From assembly GCA_947579605.1 (NCBI GenBank), contig OX388319.1, forward strand, positions 4,464,001-4,528,000: a DNA stretch of 64,000 bases, in the 5' to 3' direction. This document shows positions 20,641-31,599 of this stretch, in pieces; the first letter of the stretch is position 1, and every line of letters begins with the position of its first letter. Made by a program: the position numbers and the translations under genes. The notes under the pieces were generated by a model. It had not been told where the DNA came from and did not search any database. It saw nothing but the letters and a program-made list of their open reading frames with translations. The stretch comes from Athripsodes cinereus (taxonomy: Eukaryota; Arthropoda; Insecta; Trichoptera; Leptoceridae).

Positions 20641-21084
20641 GAGCAATTATAATTATTTTCTATCCTTTTATATTTTTTTGCTCCTATCCTAAATAGCACA
20701 GGAGTAAGAGCTCTGTATTAATATTATTATGTCTAGATAACAGGGTTGTTGTTAGGTAGATTTCTATTATTACAAATACCTTCCTCCTTCTTTGGATAAT
20801 ACAAATATTTTTATATACACGGGTTCTTTAAAAGGTATTGCGTAAATCTTTATGAAATGTACTTATTTACTAAGTATTAAACAGACATTAAGGGTTAAAC
20901 CCTCCCTTACCCGTGAATGTTACAGGAATGGCTAGGCAGACAAGTTAGTTACACAATATAACTTTTAATTTATCGACTTACGGTTTTTGGTATTTTTTTT
21001 ATATTATATTAAATCAAACATACACCAACATGCACATCAAATACATAAGGTAAAACAAAAGTTCATATTATTAATAAGTTATTG

Positions 21085-21125
21085 ATGAAACCTTTTGCCT
21101 GACGATGAGAGCGAAAGCTCGTGAA
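21085..21125 (+). ncRNA. Degenerate hammerhead-like motif
   Basis: TTTTG then CCTGACGAT, a GAG-AGC-GAAA-GCT-C hairpin, GTGAAAG and CACAAA. CTGACGA, a hairpin and GAAA occur in hammerhead order, and TTTTG can pair with CAAA. The palindromic stem III of the foldback copies is absent. Related text is at 24178-24212 (minus) and 56035-56070 (plus). Confidence 0.25.
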
Positions 21126-21304
21126 AGTCACAAATTAATATAGTCATCAGTTGAATAACTATATATCTCGTTTCTTTAACAACGTTGTTCCTTGTCGCAT
21201 GCAACGTGGAAGGTATTTTTGACGCATTTCTACAGGCTGTGCGTTTTGCACAGTAATGAAAACCAGTTTGATTGATTTTTGGATTTCGACACGAAATGCT
21301 GAAG

Positions 21305-21455
21305 AGTTTAGCGGTTAGATGAAGGAAATTACTATACAGTACAGTGATAATCTTGCCACTGCATATCATCATTTTTTTCTTATGGAAACTGATTTGTTTA
21401 TTTTGTTAGGTATGTGATTAATGATGTGCAAGAAGAATAGAATAAATAAATAAAT
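21305..21455. repeat. Dispersed repeat ending in AATAAATAAATA
   Basis: It matches 48636-48775: 'ggttagatg', 'gtgataatct', 'gccactgca', 'atcatc', 'ttttctt', 'aatgatgtgcaagaagaata' then 'aataaataaataa'. The end looks like a retroposon 3' tail. Confidence 0.5.
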
Positions 21456-21799
21456 AACTACTAACTGAATAAATAAATAAAAATAAATTAATTAACAACC
21501 TTCGTAATATATAAGAGATCGCGCTAAACTCGCCCTCTGTATATTGATTGTACTCGTACCTAACTTGAATGTAAATCTTTTATGTAATTATTGTTTGTAT
21601 TCAATGTGCAGTAAAGAATAAATAAATAAATATGTATTAGATTTCCTTGACATAGTCGATCATCAAAGGGCTCCATATCCTCTGCCAAATTTTGCCTTCT
21701 ACGAGGACCACAACGTTCTTCAATATTTCCCGTCAATGGAGGATTTCATAATTATTTCCATGCAATATAAGACACGAAATTTAAAGGCCTTTTATGATG

Positions 21800-21890
21800 A
21801 TGATTTGGATAATTTTATTTTGACGCCGTTTAACAGTCTCTAGACTGTCTCAAGGGCGCCAGATGAAGAATTCAGTTTTTAATGTGCTTA
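21800..21890 (-). repeat. CR1/L2-like LINE 3' terminus
   Basis: 'tgacgccgtttaacagtctc', 'agactgtctcaagggcgcc' and 'gaattcagtttttaat' match the 3' end of the LINE at 19595. The ATC/GAT tail is at 21797-21805. Confidence 0.55.
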
Positions 21891-22094
21891 TGTTGGTTAT
21901 GAATAATTTCCTGGTGCAATTTGCACTACCTATTTAATACTTTAAATTTGTTGACCAGATCTATTCATGATGCATACAACTACATTTCAAATTCTTGATT
22001 TTAATATTATTAGTTATCTACTTACACATTCCGCCCATGGGTTTGTCATGAATGTGCATATAAATATGCCTTCAGTCGTCTTATCAATGAGACT

Positions 22095-22860
22095 TTTAGG
22101 ATTGGCGGCATACTGCATCGCTGAAATTAGGAAGTAAAATATTATTTTTTCGAGCACATGTCTTCACAAAAAATAAAAGAAACTAAAAAAATTCGCAGAC
22201 CTATTTTATTACAGGTTCTCCATGGCTCAGTTCAGATGAAGTAGTAGTAAAAATAAAACATTTTTTGTAGGTATAGTATTTTCACGAGATTATGTAGGTA
22301 TCGTGAGTGAATTATTTTTACTATTTTAAAATGTACCACTAGCGACATCTGACGTCATAATGACACAACAATTTGTGCAATAGATATACATTTATCCGGC
22401 TCATGGTAAAAGTCGTATTTGTAAATAACATCGTCAAAGTACCTAACTACCCACCTATCGAACGTTGTTAATACCTATTATTATTATTACTATAATATTG
22501 CGTGTATAATTATATGTGTGTGTGTGTGTATGAAGCAACCATCAGTAGCGTCCTCTCGTTGCCATGGTAACGTAGTCTAGGTCGTCCCACACACAGAATC
22601 CACGACCCGTCTCAACCTCCCACCGTCCTCCAACTCCCGTTTCGACCTCCATTCTATTCCATGTACTTGTATTTATTATTTCCTCTCTACCGTCAACACT
22701 CTATTTTGTGAACTTTTCACGATCTCTATTACTTATCTTTATCACCGTGATATCTACCACAAGCGGAGTAGTCAGTGGATAAAATAATATAATTTGTTAG
22801 TTGGCTTCTTAGTATTATGAAAAAATAAAGCATTCAGAAATGGTGGTATCATATCTCTAC
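22095..22860 (-). repeat. Scattered Rep-A fragments
   Basis: Minus-strand Rep-A pieces are at 22095-22175 ('ggcatactgcatcgctgaaa', 'ttttttcgagcacatgt') and 22750-22860 ('ctaccacaagcggagtagtc', 'ataaagcattcagaaatgg'). Between them is AT-rich sequence, with a (TG)n run at 22518-22532. Confidence 0.4.
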
Positions 22861-22959
22861 GCCCGCATTGGAGATATCAATTGTTTTAAAATTCGTCTTC
22901 AACGCCCTTTTCGGGAATATAAAACAGGAATTACGTAAGTGAATCCTGATCCATCTTGA

Positions 22960-23210
22960 GCTTTGACCCTTTTCTTTTTTCCCTTCCCTTTACATCTTAT
23001 TTATGTGTATTGTAAACTTTTTGTCTATAATGTGAATGTATGTATGTTTGGTTTGTATTCTGTATCACATAAGTGTTGTTTTTGAATTGTAAGTATGTCT
23101 CATTTGTATAACTGGTTGGTTGTCAGAAATTGCCAGCAGGCAATAGACCCGTCATTTGTACAACTTAAAAAATGTACAATAAAGATTATTTTATTTATTT
23201 ATTTATTTAT
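22960..23210 (+). repeat. Probable LINE 3' UTR ending in TTTA repeats
   Basis: The text ends 'gccagcaggcaatagacccg', 'tcatttgtacaa', 'gtacaataaagatt' and then (TTTA)n at 23187-23208. AATAAA directly before a short tandem tail suggests a non-LTR retrotransposon 3' end. No ORF part is included. Confidence 0.4.
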
Positions 23211-23214
23211 GAAT

Positions 23215-23455
23215 TTAAGCCGTGGAACACCCACCAAAGAATTGGTCTCTCACTCTCGTCCGTAAGTTTTCGAGTGTCCTGTAAAAGGCAGGTGTTCGAA
23301 AAAATACAGACATTTTACATCTTAAATTCAGCGATGAGGTTTGCCACCCATCCTGAATGTCTTAACTTTTTGTTGACACAAATGAGACGGCTTGCATGTG
23401 TATGACATGCAGCTTATCTGTTGGCTACCGTGGGATATGCCGTAATGGTAGTAAA
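23215..23455 (+). mobile_element. Rep-A copy, extended 5' end
   Basis: This is a near full-length copy beginning 'ccgtggaacacccaccaaag', 'aattggtctctcactc', then 'gtaagttttcgagtgtcctg', 'taaaaggcaggtgttcg' and onwards to 'gtgggatatgccgtaatggt'. Compared with 14383-14597 it shows that the repeat has about 45 more bases at the 5' side. Confidence 0.6.
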
Positions 23456-23459
23456 ACAG

Positions 23460-24165
23460 GAATTAGTCTATATCATTTAGAGCGTTTTTGCGCCAGTTGA
23501 GTCACCTTTTCCTAAGATATTCCTAGCCTTTTGATATCATTGTCATAGGAAGGGCATTTTGTGAAAGAGGAACGTCCGGATGGGTTTATTTTTTTTTAAT
23601 AATTTACTTAATAATTTATTATTTGACATCTTCAAGAAAACTGGTGAAAAATTGTTTCCAATTTACGTTGAGAATAATTTGACCACATCTCAAGAATCTC
23701 ATTGAAGGAGGATTAATAATAATAAAAATCTTTGTTGCACAAAAAAACAAACATTAATAAAATATAAACATTGTAGAACCAGACAAATAAATTTGTGCAA
23801 TGGGCGAGTTTATCGCGGAAGCGCGATATCTTCCAACTAACCCATGGCGTTTGACTAATACTAAGGATTACCACTTAGTATTAGTCAGACGCCATGTACC
23901 TATGTGTGGTAAAGGTTTATTTTCTTAAGTGTGAAATTTGGAAAAAAACAGAGATCCTTAAAATCTCATTATCACTTTTGTGGCAAACCTGCATAACAAA
24001 CTTTTACTATATATTTTGTTACCAAGCTTGCTTTTTTTCATTATTTTTTCATCCATCACTTTATTTTCGCAAATGTTCAAAGTAAAAACACTTTTCTATC
24101 GCCACAATTGTTATCTTAGTAAGAACTATGTCAACTGTTAATATTGTTACTCTACGTATATCTTT
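23460..24165. other. Non-coding stretch with an unclassified inverted repeat
   Basis: A short palindrome at about 23845-23895 ('atggcgtttgactaatacta' facing 'tagtattagtcagacgccat') suggests a small foldback. The text before it, 'ttatcgcggaagcgcgat' and 'cttccaactaaccca', recurs in part at 29045-29090. No gene is seen. Confidence 0.4.
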
Positions 24166-24177
24166 ATTATCTTGCAA

Positions 24178-24215
24178 ACCAGCTTTCAAAAATTTCCGCT
24201 CTCATCCTCAGGCAA
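24178..24215 (-). ncRNA. Degenerate hammerhead-like motif
   Basis: The minus strand reads TTTGC, CTGAGGA, T, GAGAGC-GGAA then a T-rich strand, GAAAGC. It is the same family as 21085-21125; stem II is broken here. Confidence 0.2.
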
Positions 24216-24949
24216 ATGTGAAAAATTTAACTTGTAAACGATAAACAAATAAACTAAATAAATTTTGTTTAATTTTAATTTCTTGTTATAATGAACTTCG
24301 ATATGAAAATGATGATAAGTAAAAGTTTGTGTTGTCTTATTGGTGAATCCCCCGTCATTTTGAGAAGAATGGTTAAAAGAGATTTGATTGTACTTATTTT
24401 TCTGTTGAGTGAACAATTCTATTTATTAGTGAAAGAGTAGTCGGTGATGGAAGCGACGTGCGTGTGGCACATGCCATTTAATTAATAGGAATCCATGAAG
24501 TGGAAGAAAATTAAAAATAAAAAAGTTTCAATATGATTGCTATGATTTTTGTTCCAGTTTTCTCTTGAAACATAAGGGTGCTATTCCCGACAAAGATCTT
24601 ATAGTTAGTAATGTGGAATTTTCAAGAAATTATTTTTCGAGAAAATTACAAAAGATGTGGAGAATTTTTGGAAAATTTACGGTGTATTTTGAGGCAGATA
24701 TATTTTTATTGATCATTTTTACAATGATCAATAAAAAATACCACTAGGAAAAATTATGGAGAGAAATTTCTCTTCCATCAGAGGAGAAATTCTCGGAGAA
24801 ATTTCTCTTTCTCTAGTGCAGCAGCTTAGAATCACCAAAATTATTACCTACTTATATTTTTATGAATAATGATGCTCACTGTGCTCTTTGTGACACTGAG
24901 AATGGCGGAATTGATGAACGTTGTCCATGGATACCGAAAAAAACGATCA

Positions 24950-25150
24950 CTTCTTCTTTTTCTCAGCCTAATCCTGGACAAAGGCCTCCTCCATTTCCTT
25001 CCACGCCATTCGATTCTGCGCCGACTGCAACCAGTCGACACCAGCGTGCTCCCTCTACCGTATTGGGGGTCTTCCCATGCTCCTGGGTGCCGCTCGTGGT
25101 CTCCAAAATGTAAGGAACTTTAGGAATTGTCATCTGGATTTCAATCCATG
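24950..25150 (-). pseudogene. RTE-like LINE C-terminal fragment (WMQTA family)
   Basis: 'ctcctccatttccttccacg', 'gtcgacaccagcgtg', 'gggggtcttcccatgctcct' and 'gtgtcccgcccatctctatt' parallel the 31600-31960 fragment. There the minus strand reads LKWRRAGHITRSPDDKW...RSWRPRA and NWMQTARN...WKGMEEVF. Heavily mutated. Confidence 0.45.
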
Positions 25151-25182
25151 TGTCCCGCCCATCTCTATTTGATAGTTGAGCA

Positions 25183-25255
25183 CCTGGGATCGAAACATGC
25201 GCCTCTTATGCATGAGACCGAGACTCTATTTCCAGGCTACCGACGAACTCTAGAT
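25183..25255 (-). repeat. SINE-1 head fragment
   Basis: The minus strand gives a tRNA-like head: GTCGGTAGCCTGGAAATAGA, then GTCTCGGTCTCATGC and a B-box-like GTTTCGATCCCAGGTGC. It contains the intact site CCAGGCTACC, which is split by a MITE in the copy 350 bp away. Confidence 0.55.
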
Positions 25256-25487
25256 ACTAGATAAGACCCGCATCGGGGGTAAACCTTTTGTTAACTCTTA
25301 CAGTAGTTACATATATCATAGATATGTATATCTATCTAAATATGTGAATGCAAATTACTTCCGTTTTTACAACCCATTTCCATCCTCTTCTGGACTGATG
25401 TCTCTCTACCACTTTAAATGTTTTGAGGTTTGTAGGTACTACAAATAATTTTAACAAAACTCGCAGTTAAAACACAGTACCTAGATT

Positions 25488-25835
25488 TTTTTTATATAAA
25501 AGATATACACCTTTCACACTAAGCTAAAAGCTTGTGCCGTGAAAGGGGAGTTTGCCCGCACCTGGGATCGAACCACGGACCCCTTGTTCTGAAGGCTGAG
25601 ACTCTACCTCCAGCAGGGCTACTCTTGACAAAACTAAACACGATCTTAATCTAGTCTTGATCTTGATCAAACGACGCACGAAGTGACTATTGGCCAAAAA
25701 TACACGCAAACAGATCGCGCGTTAGCGGTAACGCGGTGTTTTTGACCATAGTCCCTTCGTGCGTCGTATAATTAAGATCAAGACTAGATTAAGATCGTGT
25801 TTAGTTTAGTCAAGAGTAACCCTGCAGGCTACAAT
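25488..25835 (-). mobile_element. SINE-1 copy split by a MITE
   Basis: The SINE runs minus-strand from 25835 to 25827 and from 25613 to 25488, interrupted by the MITE at 25614-25824. The head holds the B box GGTTCGATCCCAGG; the body reads 'aagcttttagcttagtgtga' on the minus strand, followed by 'aggtgtatatc'. It is the same family as 49622-49798 and 33738-33898. Confidence 0.65.
25611..25827. mobile_element. Foldback MITE with CAG target duplication (copy 1)
   Basis: The element 25614-25824 (211 bp) starts CAGGGCTACTCTTGAC and ends GTCAAGAGTAACCCTG. CAG at 25611-25613 and again at 25825-25827 is the duplicated target. Arms of about 90 bp ('taaacacgatcttaatctag', 'tcttgatcttgatc', 'cgacgcacgaag') are complementary. 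The empty site CCAGGCTACC is kept in other SINE-1 copies in this window, which confirms the boundaries. No transposase is seen; the superfamily is not assigned. Confidence 0.75.
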
Positions 25836-25869
25836 ATAAAAAAACTATATAAAAATAATTTATTTTTTT

Positions 25870-26135
25870 TCGTTTACCGAACACTCAGAAGCTTACAGAA
25901 AAGTATGGAAATTAATCCTTTGCCGGATGCTCCACGGAATTTACTACTGCCATCCCATCACGGCATATCTCACAAATGGGGTAGCCAGCACACCAACAAA
26001 AAATAAGATATTCAAGATGAGTGGTTAACATCGTCGCTGAAATTAAATTATCATTTTTTGATCCTTTTACAGGATACTCAAAAAAGTTACTGAAAAGAGT
26101 GGGAGACCAATGCTTTTCCGGGTGGTACAGATTCT
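25870..26135 (-). repeat. Rep-A pieces, minus strand
   Basis: 'cactcagaagcttacagaaa', 'tgccggatgctccacggaat', then 'catcacggcatatctcacaa', 'atggggtagccagca', 'caaaaaataagatattca' and 'tacaggatactcaaaa', 'gtgggagaccaat'. The 5' end appears twice, so two copies overlap. Confidence 0.5.
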
Positions 26136-26229
26136 ATATTTTGACTAACACGAAAGAATCATTAAAATGGAGTTAAACAAAATTAATATTTACAAAATAT
26201 TGTTGTTATTTAATGAGTTGACGCCTATT

Positions 26230-26415
26230 TTGTAAAACTCCATGTTTAAATAAGAAAGAAAACACTATTAGTTTTAGTTTTACTTAATATTGAATTGAAC
26301 AGTGACCTGGTTTCGACTTATAAAGTCATTGTCAAAATATTCAAATGATTAGTTTGACAATGACGAAACCAGGTCACTTTCCAATTAAATATTAAGTACA
26401 ACTAAAAGAAATTCA
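26230..26415. mobile_element. Family-5 foldback element
   Basis: It opens 'tgtaaaactccatgtttaaa' and holds 'acagtgacctggtttcgact', 'tataaagtcattgtcaaa', then after about 15 bp the complement 'gtttgacaatgacgaaacca', 'ggtcac'. The arms face each other around a short loop, giving a palindrome at about 26285-26410. Confidence 0.55.
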
Positions 26416-26489
26416 TTAAATTTAAAGTAGGTGCGTTAACGTTGTGAAAATTCATTTTAATATGAGTTTTTAAAATGTATAAAATAAAC

Positions 26490-26690
26490 ACTGTTTAATT
26501 TTCACGTATGATTATTTCGTCAATTAATATAGACTAAATTCTAATTGCCGAGCGCTTTCGCCTTGCTTTCGTTTTAAGTAACTCTTGCCCTGAATGCCCT
26601 GCAAGGCGAAAGCGCTCGGCAATTAGAATTTAGTCATTATTATTTGACTAAATAATCATACGTGAAAATTAAACAGTGTTTAGTTTAACA
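26490..26690. mobile_element. Foldback element 4
   Basis: The palindrome has left 'aaacactgtttaattttcac', 'gtatgattattt' and right 'aaataatcatacgtgaaaat', 'taaacagtgttt'. Inside, 'ctaattgccgagcgctttcg', 'cctt' faces 'aaggcgaaagcgctcggcaa', 'ttag'. Ends match the AACACTGTTTAAT theme of foldbacks 1 to 3. Confidence 0.7.
26585..26622 (+). ncRNA. Hammerhead-like motif with a two-base core deletion
   Basis: TTGCC (26585-26589), CTGAATG (expected CTGANGATG, two bases short), hairpin GCC/GGC, GAAA, self-complementary AGCGCT, C, GGCAA (26618-26622). Stem I has five perfect pairs. The core deletion makes this copy inactive, yet the helices are intact. Confidence 0.35.
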
Positions 26691-26699
26691 TTTTTAAAA

Positions 26700-28170
26700 C
26701 TCGTTTTAAAACCAATTCTGTTTTCTTCCATTTAATGTTATTATATTTTCCACTTGTTTCTTCTCACTTTTTAAAGTTTTTTTCAAGACTACAGTGTAGA
26801 AATAATTCATTTCTGTTCATAGATAGCGATATCGTTTCAATTGAGACACCTTTCTTTACGACATTCCTTACGTTCTGATGTCGTTGTCATAGGAACGTAA
26901 TAATGTATATAAATAATATCTTAGTAAGGTTTGTAGGTATGTATATGTATAAACTGAAACCAAAACCTGTTGGTCGTTTGTGTGTGTGTGTGTGTGGTAG
27001 GAAAACATCAGAAATATATCAGAAATATTCAATGCTTTTGTATTAAAAACACTTTTCTTAAACGACATGGTGTTTTTAAACCTTTTGAACATACTGAAAA
27101 ATCGTTCTCTCTCTTTGAAATCGATGTGTATATTTTAAAACGTCGATAAAGATGTAAAAAAACGATAGATGAGCAAAGTCACATAAATCCACTCATCGAA
27201 TGAAAACACAACGCCCAAATTGTATACTATTTATACATGAAACAACACCCATATTATGAATATATCTGATATTGATTTCACTATTTTGATTTTCTCCCGC
27301 TAGAAGGCGTTGTTTGTGGTGAAATTTAATACATTATCCATCCATATCAAGAGAGATTTTTTACAAGTGGGGAAACCAGCTGTCTTTCATTACATGTCAT
27401 GAATAAAATCAAATCTGACTACGAATATTCGTACCTACACTTTTTACAACAATTATTTAAAAAAAAAACACACACATTTTCATACTCACAAATTGTCTAA
27501 TGTCTGGTTTACAATAATAATTTTAGCATTATTTATTTATGAAACATTTAAAATATTGAAAAAAAAATATAATTCATAGTAAAACTGTGTTAAATATTTG
27601 TTTCCCATATTTCTAAAAAGCATTTAGAAATACACTCAAGTTTCGGTAATAATTTTTAAAGTGTATCAATGTTCTGTAAAACCAAATTATAAAAAATATC
27701 ACCCAAAATTCATCTTCATGTAGAACTAATATCATGTTAATACAATGAAAATAAAAGTAGAGAGTCCGATGGCTACCTCATTCGTGAAAAATACCAAGGC
27801 AGGTTATATATTGTTAAACAATGTTATCAGTAATAAAATATTTTTCATACATCAAAATCATACAGAAAAATAATAATTGGCCGATTTCTTCGTCATTCAA
27901 TGAAAATTTTGTTTGAGGCAACAAGTAGCGAATAGACAAACAGGATAGTGATAAAGATGGAAACATACATCTATCCTCTTTCAACACACGAATCCTTAGC
28001 CAGGATTAAACAGGTCGCTCGTCTATCCATCCCTTTCTTCTACGTTAGCGACACCTATACAGTATGTTCAAAAACGCGTTTACTAAATATATGAATTATC
28101 AGTCTCAAAAGGGACGATCGGTGGCGCGGGTGTTTTTTCGTTTTTCGCGGGACAAGTTAAATTTTGAAAA
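26700..28170. other. Repeat-poor non-coding stretch
   Basis: Unlike its surroundings, this interval shows no Rep-A, SINE, LINE or foldback text. A (TG)n run lies at 26979-26996. It ends at the candidate promoter near 28.18 kb, so it may be upstream regulatory DNA; that is inference. Confidence 0.35.
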
Positions 28171-28175
28171 AAATA

Positions 28176-28320
28176 TATATATAAAGCATTCTATACAAAA
28201 AGTCACACCCTCTTGTCTAGGAAGGATTTCTTGAGATTTTATTGTGATTTTTTTTATCTGAAGGAATAAAAATCTCCAGTCATGAAGACTTCATCATTTT
28301 CCCTGCGAGTTATGCGAAGG
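28176..28320 (+). promoter_or_regulatory. Candidate TATA promoter and 13-codon first exon
   Basis: A TATATATAAAG box lies at about 28176-28186. About 95 bases further, ATG at 28282 opens MKTSSFSLRVMRR, ending at 28320 exactly before GTGAGT, a strong splice donor in phase 0. This is the arrangement of a TATA-driven gene with a short first coding exon. No downstream exon can be recognised in the window, and the peptide is too short to place in a family. Confidence 0.3.
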
Positions 28321-28734
28321 GTGAGTTTTGTTTTATTTATTTTTCTTAGAATTTGTTTATTTTTAATATACCTACTCGTATTTGAAAATGTTTGTTTTTG
28401 TTGTACATTTTTAATTGCAACATAATTATGTATAAAACATTCCTATTTTATATAATTTGTCATTACTCTCGTTTATTTTCACTTTTTCATCATGAATAAT
28501 TTGGTGTTGTATGTACACGCATTTAAACAAACTTTTATTAAAAGAAAAATATAGCGGCAAAAGGTGTAATTTCAAGAAAGAAAAAAAATATTTATTTTCG
28601 AATGGATATGTGGAAAGTATGATTGATTTGAGAATTGCAAAAAATATTATCCATGCCAGAGGTTATGCGATGATGAGATCGAATGAAGATCAAATGATTT
28701 AATTAAATATATCTCTCTCTGATAAAATATAATA

Positions 28735-28945
28735 AATAAAATACCTTCCGTGGAGGCCCCTGCAAATAATAGGTCTCCCATCCTTTTTTGTAAGTTTTCG
28801 AGCGCCCTGTAAAAGGTATAGGTATTCGTAAGACATTAAGCACCTTCATTTCAGGGTTGAGGTGTACCATTCATTCTGAATTTCTTTCACTTTTTTTAGT
28901 ACGGAGAGGGCGATAAGCATTTTTGTTCCACTTTTATAGAGCTGT
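28735..28945 (+). mobile_element. Rep-A copy
   Basis: It begins 'ccttccgtggaggcccctgc', 'aataggtctcccatcc', 'gtaagttttcgagcgccctg', 'taaaaggtataggtattcg' and runs to 'agtacggagagggcgat'. The 3' third is degraded. Confidence 0.55.
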
Positions 28946-29269
28946 ATTTATTTTAAATTATTTATTTTTTACTGCTCATTGATAACAAGCAATTTCATAT
29001 GGAAATACATTTCAATTTAATACAATCAATAATATACAGAGGGTGAATTAACAGCGGAGAACGATTTCTTCCAACTAACCCAAAGAGAAGTAATAGTAAT
29101 AAATATGGATACGTTTTTATCACATTGCGTAAAATGGCTATTTTTTTTTTTTGATTTTGGTTTGTATCTTAAAGATTTTATACATTTGGGGTAGTCGGTG
29201 AGCTCTCACGCCTCTTATGGACATATCGATTGTAAATGTATGTACTTCCTCGTCTATCTATTTAAACAA

Positions 29270-29360
29270 TTATTACATCTGCTACAAGTGGGGTAGCCAG
29301 CAGACTTACTGCATACAATTAACAAGCATGATATATTTTTTTACTAGCCTCAAAGCAGAA
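29270..29360 (-). repeat. Rep-A fragment
   Basis: 'ctacaagtggggtagccagc', 'agacttactgcatacaatta' and 'acaagcatgatata' are the 3' third of Rep-A on the minus strand. Confidence 0.45.
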
Positions 29361-29570
29361 CAAACATATTGGCAAACTCTTAAATTTAATGGTCTGAATT
29401 TATAAATAAAATTGAGGATATATTGTAGTTGTGTTGTCGTTTGGATATCGTTTAAGGTTATCTTCTGGGATCGCATTGACCTTCAGCTGTAATGCTCCTT
29501 GTAAGAATCGTCTTATTGTCATTAATAATAGTACCTAATATCCTCCTCTATATTATGTTACATATACCAG

Positions 29571-29800
29571 CAGTGTTACTCTTGACACTCGATCCCAATC
29601 CCAAAATCGTAAAATTTCAAAATGGAACTCTTGAAATTCGACGCTAGCGCCAAATTGCATTGAAATCGAGTGTTGATTTGAAGAACATGTGAAATCGTGT
29701 AAAATTTGAAGATTGGTATTCTTGACGTCATTTTGACAGTTACTCGATTTTGTGGGATTGTGTTGAAATCGTCTAACTGTCATTATAAATACACGATCGC
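29571..29800. repeat. Possible relative of the CAG-duplicating MITE
   Basis: The left end CAGTGTTACTCTTGACA after CAG at 29568-29570 matches the terminus of the MITEs at 25.6 and 59.4 kb. No matching right end is found. The body has internal repeats of AAATCG and TGAAATC. Possibly a one-ended relic. Confidence 0.3.
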
Positions 29801-30131
29801 GAGAAAGTAACTTTTTTGAAATCGAGAAGAAGTGTTTTTATTATATTTCTTTAAAAAATGGCTCGTCTTCTATTATATATAAATTATTATAGATATATTT
29901 GTTATCAGCACATTGTCTTTATGTAATATAAATAAGTTTATATTTTGTCTGTATCTTTAAGGTAATAAAAATGGGGCACTGGAGAATTTTTTGTCCGCGT
30001 TGATAATACACAATGCTTTCTCATGGACTCGTAGGGCGATATCGCGATTGTGATATATTTTCTATGCAATTTTAAGTTTATCCACTTGCACATCACAATA
30101 TTAGCTACAAGAGAAAAAATCAGATCTCATT

Positions 30132-30349
30132 CTCTAATTCAGTATCTCCCACTCAGGGTCGCGACCCTGAGTGGTCCTTGAGTGGGCCCTGAGCATTAAG
30201 TAGTTCTATGACTCGCTACTAGGGAATCTAAGCATTACCAATATTTATACCCTCTTTTCTCTATAACAGCTAAAGGGTGGGTCTCAAGATTGAATTTTTT
30301 TATTAGATCGGTCGAAGCCCAGTCAACTTTGGGAATCACTGCTCTAATT
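30132..30349. mobile_element. hAT-type MITE with perfect 8-bp target duplication
   Basis: The element 30140-30341 (202 bp) lies between ctctaatt (30132-30139) and ctctaatt (30342-30349). Ends are CAGTATCTCCCACTC and TTTGGGAATCACTG, a degenerate inverted pair of the CAGTG type. Eight-base duplications with CAG-starting ends are diagnostic of hAT. No transposase is present. Confidence 0.75.
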
Positions 30350-30989
30350 CATTGTAATTTGGTATTGAAAAGGAATCGTCAGCTGTTGACGTAAACCACT
30401 TTGAAACGCAATCGCTTTTCGATATACTGAAAATGTTTTTGCAATATATAATGAGGTGTTAAAAAATAACTTCAATACACGTCACAACAGGGGTGAGAAA
30501 ACACGTAAAGAAATGGGTTCACATTTATTTCACAAACAGTCCCTATTTTAAAATCGAATTTAAGTGTAACACTCAACGCAGACTGTTTTTTTTTTATTTC
30601 TTTTACTTTATTTATTTTTTATTTATTTATTTATTTATTTTTATTTATTCATTTATAGCACTAAGTTTCGTGGAGTTGACGAATAAGACATTGAAAATTT
30701 TATTTTTTATATCCTGAATATCTATATACATATATATATCTATATTTTTATAGGACGCTTTGCATGTTTATTACCTACATTTCATCCTCTGACTACAATC
30801 CCAATTCTGTGGTTTATAAAATCTTTCTTTCCATTGCGCTCTATCCTGTGTGAAAGACAAAATAATCAAATAAGGCCTATCTCAAGATAAGGGTCACCCA
30901 GAGGGCACATCGAAATATCGAGTCTAGAACTCGTCACAGCAGGAGTCTAGTGTAATTATAATTATGTCTTCGAATTGTTTCAGGATCTC

Positions 30990-31215
30990 AATCGATCGTT
31001 TCAGAAAAAAAATTCGAATACATAGAGATACGAAACTTGCAACGCGGAACATTTTAACGGAATTTTTGTGTTCCAACATCGATGACCTTCAAGCATTAGC
31101 AATGTATTGTCATGACGTTAGCGTCAGTTTAAAACTGGATGCAAAATTTGACTGGCTGTATGACCGATTTTTTCTTTGAATTACCTATTTAATATATCTT
31201 TGTATGAATACTTAT
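30990..31215. repeat. Uninterrupted copy of the repeat split at 0.5/2.3 kb
   Basis: It is contiguous here: 'tttttgtgttccaacatcga', 'tgaccttc', 'gtttaaaactggatgcaaaa', 'tttctttgaattacc'. An open frame of 71 codons (MSSNCFRISIDRFRKKIRIH...) crosses it, but the other copy does not keep the frame and I do not recognise the protein. It serves as an empty-site reference for the insertions at 576-2240. Confidence 0.45.
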
Positions 31216-31599
31216 TTTTTCATGAAACACTCTGATAAATATAAAAATCTGGGAACACAAAGTAATATGTGAAGGTAGTAAAATATAGTTATTGTTGTAT
31301 AGAAGGTGATATCATGTTTTTACGGCACATTTTGTTTATTAAATCGGCACAGTGAGGCCATATTATTATAGTGGCCACACCTCACGTGTATTACGATCGA
31401 TGAAAGTGATTATGTTACAACATAATATTTTATTATACCTTTATGGAAGAATCAGCTGATCGAGCTAATCCCAAATGTCTTACCTCCGGTTGATGCGAGT
31501 GAATCTGTGAGTTAATTTGGATTGGATTGCGGTCGTTCGTGTGGCGAACTCGTTTTTTCTTTCTTACGCGTCCTGACTCTCTTGGTGAAGAGAACCATT

